In this document: positions 5,046 to 6,549 of the stretch, in pieces
How the letters are laid out: every line of letters starts with the position of its first letter
Numbering within the stretch: the first letter of the stretch is position 1
Assembly (NCBI GenBank): GCA_024225875.1
Contig: JAAEMD010000245.1
Location: 1-6,549 of the forward strand
From: a bacterium
GTDB lineage: Bacteria; Margulisbacteria; Marinamargulisbacteria; JAAEMD01
Direction: 5' to 3'
DNA: 6,549 bases
The notes under the pieces: model-generated
Databases searched by the model: none
What the model was told of the DNA's origin: nothing
Seen by the model: only the letters and a program-made list of their open reading frames with translations
Program-made: the position numbers and the translations under genes

Positions 5046-5109
5046 TGATTTTGGATTTAGATAATCTGTTTCTCTATGAAAAACAGAATTGAAATTTTAA
5101 CCAAAATCA
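5046..5109. repeat. Nested inverted repeats centred on the RHH start codon
   Basis: The outer arms TGATTTTGG (5046-5054) and CCAAAATCA (5101-5109) are a perfect 9-bp inverted repeat. The inner arms TCTGTTT (5065-5071) and AAACAGA (5081-5087) are a perfect 7-bp repeat with a 9-nt loop containing ATG 5076. The two dyads are almost concentric (centres 5077.5 and 5076). This could be an operator, or an mRNA hairpin presenting the start codon, which has no ribosome binding site. Confidence 0.6.
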
Positions 5110-5252
5110 GGCTTACGAAGCATAACTACGACAAGCTCAAAAGGATTAATGAGCGAACAGGAAAATCTATAAACTTCCTTATTAATATCCTTGTTTTAAA
5201 TACTAAGGAAAATGAAGTAATCAAAAAGCTTGAAGAGGGAGAGTTCTTTTAG
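5076..5252 (+). CDS. Small ribbon-helix-helix (Arc/CopG-like) protein
   Basis: A 58-residue protein. Residues about 5-40 fit the ribbon-helix-helix pattern: a beta strand (IEILTKIRLT), helix A (KHNYDKLKRINERTG), the turn KS, and helix B (INFLINILVLNTKE). Such proteins dimerise, bind DNA through the strand, and often autoregulate. The start codon has no ribosome binding site and lies in the loop of a hairpin at the centre of nested inverted repeats, which suggests self-control. The stop (5250-5252) is directly followed by the ATG of the helicase gene, so the two form a coupled pair. It could alternatively be an antitoxin-like or copy-control protein, but no toxin is recognised beside it. Confidence 0.75.
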   Translation: MKNRIEILTKIRLTKHNYDKLKRINERTGKSINFLINILVLNTKENEVIKKLEEGEFF

Positions 5253-6314
5253 ATGCCCTCACTTGATATCCCCTTAAAAGAAGTTATGGTAAAAGTAGAA
5301 CAGAGACTTTCAAGAAGTCCAGTTACACAAGAACGCCATAAAAAAGCTTTTCTTACTTTAGGTGAAAACCGCATATTGTTTTGGGGGAACAATTCTCAAT
5401 TAGTTTTTGTTAAAACTAAGCCTAGCTATAATCCCAAAAACTTTAACTTTGAATTTCCGTTATTACTCCCTGTATTTAAAGAGCTGCTATTGGCAGTCAA
5501 GAGCATCACCCCTGTAACAGTTGATGAGCCATTGCTTGAGTATATGACTTGTCTTGAAGACCGAACAGACATCTTTAATCGAATCAAAAAACAAAAAGAT
5601 GCTGAAGGTATAACAATTCAAAATGTTGGCCTCAAAAATACTACTCTTTATCCCCACCAAACTGTAGCTTCTCATATCAACGAACTATACCCTCGAATCC
5701 TGTGTCTTGATGAAATGGGATTGGGTAAAACCATTGTTGCTATAAGAACAGCTCTTTATCGCTTTAAAATCTCTAAAAATAAAAGATGCCTCATCATTTG
5801 TCCCAACTCTATTAAAACAACAGTGTGGGCTAAAGAGATTGAACAACGAACAAACTTTGGCTATTGCGTCCCCTCTGGAGGAAAAGCAAAGCGTGAAAAA
5901 ACCATCCAAAAATTTCTTTCTTTAAATCAAGATAATCCAGCTTATCACTTTCTGATTATTAATTTCGAAATGACTTACAAATATATAGATCTTCTCAAAA
6001 AATTCACAGACGAACAGATGCTTGTGATTGATGAAGCGCACTATATGAAAACCTATAACTCCCAACGCACTAAAGGAATATTCAAACTTGAACCAAAGTA
6101 TTTGATATCTATGACCGGAACGCCTTTTGATAATCGGATAGAAGATATTTATACCTTGGCTGAATATGTTGCCCCAATAATTTTTGGTGGATCATTTGTG
6201 CGTTTTAAAGCTGAATATTGCATTGAAGAATCTATTTATGCAAAAAGCCCTGAAGGTCCGGTACAACGCAAAGTTATTGCAGGATACAAAAACCTAGGAG
6301 TCTGTCGTTCTTAA
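5253..6314 (+). CDS. SNF2-type DEAH helicase, N-terminal half, truncated by IS insertion
   Basis: A 353-residue reading frame beginning at ATG 5253, immediately after the RHH stop, with GGGAG (5237-5241) upstream. Residues 1-130 are an uncharacterised N-terminal region. The first motor domain follows: LYPHQ (132-136), Walker A DEMGLGKT (153-160), motif Ia IICPNSI (181-187), Walker B DEAH (260-263) and motif III MTGTP (287-291). Family members continue with a 'G-x-K/Y-NL-D-x-L' segment and a second motor domain carrying motifs IV-VI. Here the frame reaches GYKNL (344-348) and then enters the IS repeat, which supplies the last five residues (GVCRS) and the stop. The product lacks the whole second domain and is probably not an active translocase. 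Its original role cannot be told; such helicases occur on phages, plasmids and defence loci. Confidence 0.85.
   Translation: MPSLDIPLKEVMVKVEQRLSRSPVTQERHKKAFLTLGENRILFWGNNSQLVFVKTKPSYNPKNFNFEFPLLLPVFKELLLAVKSITPVTVDEPLLEYMTCLEDRTDIFNRIKKQKDAEGITIQNVGLKNTTLYPHQTVASHINELYPRILCLDEMGLGKTIVAIRTALYRFKISKNKRCLIICPNSIKTTVWAKEIEQRTNFGYCVPSGGKAKREKTIQKFLSLNQDNPAYHFLIINFEMTYKYIDLLKKFTDEQMLVIDEAHYMKTYNSQRTKGIFKLEPKYLISMTGTPFDNRIEDIYTLAEYVAPIIFGGSFVRFKAEYCIEESIYAKSPEGPVQRKVIAGYKNLGVCRS
6294..6314. repeat. Right copy of 21-bp IS terminal inverted repeat
   Basis: CTAG (6294-6297) plus GAGTCTGTCGTTCTTAA (6298-6314) is the exact reverse complement of 55-75. It interrupts the helicase gene and supplies its stop codon TAA (6312-6314). 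Confidence 0.9.
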
Positions 6315-6473
6315 CGCTTTAAGATACAACTTTTTCTAAAAAAAACGCCACCACCAACCAAAGAACCATTTATTTAGTTTGCCTGAATATTTTTATTATA
6401 CTCAACGGCAGATTACAGGTCTTTGTCAAAATATAAATACACAAGAGGTATTTGAAACCCAAATTGAATTTAT

Positions 6474-6548
6474 TTAAGCTGTTATAGCAATTCGATGTAA
6501 CCGCTTTAAATTAAATGCCGTACAAACTAAATTCCATTCACCTGAAAC
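6474..6548 (-). CDS. DDE transposase, C-terminal fragment
   Basis: The last 24 codons of a minus-strand gene whose remainder lies beyond the right window edge; the stop is at 6476-6474. The fragment reads VSGEWNLVCTAFNLKRLHRI followed by a short tail. A G-E/T-E-W-x-L-(I/V)-C-T-A-(F/Y)-N-L-K-R-L ending is characteristic of transposases in the IS4/IS5/IS1182 superfamily; I favour IS1182-like. The gene points toward the terminal repeat at 6294-6314, as expected for the downstream end of an IS. Confidence 0.75.
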   Translation of the reverse strand, partial: VSGEWNLVCTAFNLKRLHRIAITA

Positions 6549-6549
6549 A

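Larger units (their letters stand above)
4794..5075. promoter_or_regulatory. Divergent regulatory region between the XRE and RHH genes
   Basis: With the XRE start at 4739 the gene-free stretch is 336 bp. It holds tandem GTTACTTG sites (4902-4920), a hairpin at 4981-5003, and one arm of the nested palindrome around the RHH start (5046 onward). A -10-like GATAAT (5060-5065) would start transcription only a few bases before ATG 5076, but its -35 is poor. No convincing gene lies here. It probably contains the promoters for both divergent genes. Confidence 0.45.
6294..6549 (-). mobile_element. End of an insertion sequence (transposase C-terminal end)
   Basis: This begins with the inverted copy of the 55-75 terminal repeat (6294-6314), immediately after the helicase codon for L348. 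About 160 bp of AT-rich non-coding IS DNA (6315-6473) follows, then the transposase C-terminus on the minus strand. The element continues past the window. It is probably an IS1182-like member of the DDE superfamily, judged from the short C-terminal motif only. It has the same orientation as the left fragment. Confidence 0.8.

Noticed and set aside
1..6549. CRISPR array, tRNA or rRNA genes
   Set aside because: No regularly spaced repeat series, cloverleaf with a CCA-ready acceptor, or rRNA-like conserved sequence was seen on either strand.

Overview
The window reads as an AT-rich accessory region from a low-GC, Firmicutes-like bacterium. The evidence is strong GGAGG-type ribosome binding sites in front of most genes, AT-rich codon use, and a combination of integrase, insertion-sequence ends and small unknown genes. 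The species cannot be named from the sequence.

Layout. (1) Positions 1-75 and 6294-6549 are the two opposite ends of the same kind of insertion sequence. They share a perfect 21-bp inverted repeat (55-75 and 6294-6314), including an outermost CTAG. The right piece encodes a DDE-transposase C-terminus (6474-6548, minus strand). The left piece ends at a transposase-like start codon (minus strand, ATG at 4-2, with a ribosome binding site). The 6.2-kb interior therefore lies between two same-orientation IS ends. (2) Positions 94-1745 hold a cassette-like block of five small plus-strand genes of mostly unknown function, one a DUF3768 protein. It is bounded by two copies of a 14-bp sequence, GCATAATACCAAAC, whose flanks differ but pair in both copies. 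(3) Positions 1619-2044 have no long gene but carry a perfect extended -10 promoter, a probable terminator about 200 nt downstream (a candidate small RNA), and then a structured leader or short leader peptide. (4) Positions 2045-4479 form a tight operon: a receiver-only response regulator, a divergent HU-like DNA-binding protein, a protein made of two copies of one domain, and a complete tyrosine recombinase. (5) An XRE-type repressor gene converges on the recombinase gene. (6) After a 336-bp regulatory stretch comes a small ribbon-helix-helix protein whose start codon sits at the centre of nested inverted repeats, followed directly by an SNF2-type helicase. The helicase ends exactly at the right IS.

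How it may work together (inference). The recombinase, HU-like protein and two DNA-binding regulators form a plausible mobile-element core, with the repeated 14-bp core sequence as a candidate recombination site for the small-gene cassette. The helicase reading frame, cut by the IS at CTAG, resumes in frame at the left IS junction (CTA GAT AAA CTA, Leu-Asp-Lys-Leu). This suggests that the interior is, or was, a circle or tandem unit of about 6.2 kb into which one IS inserted.
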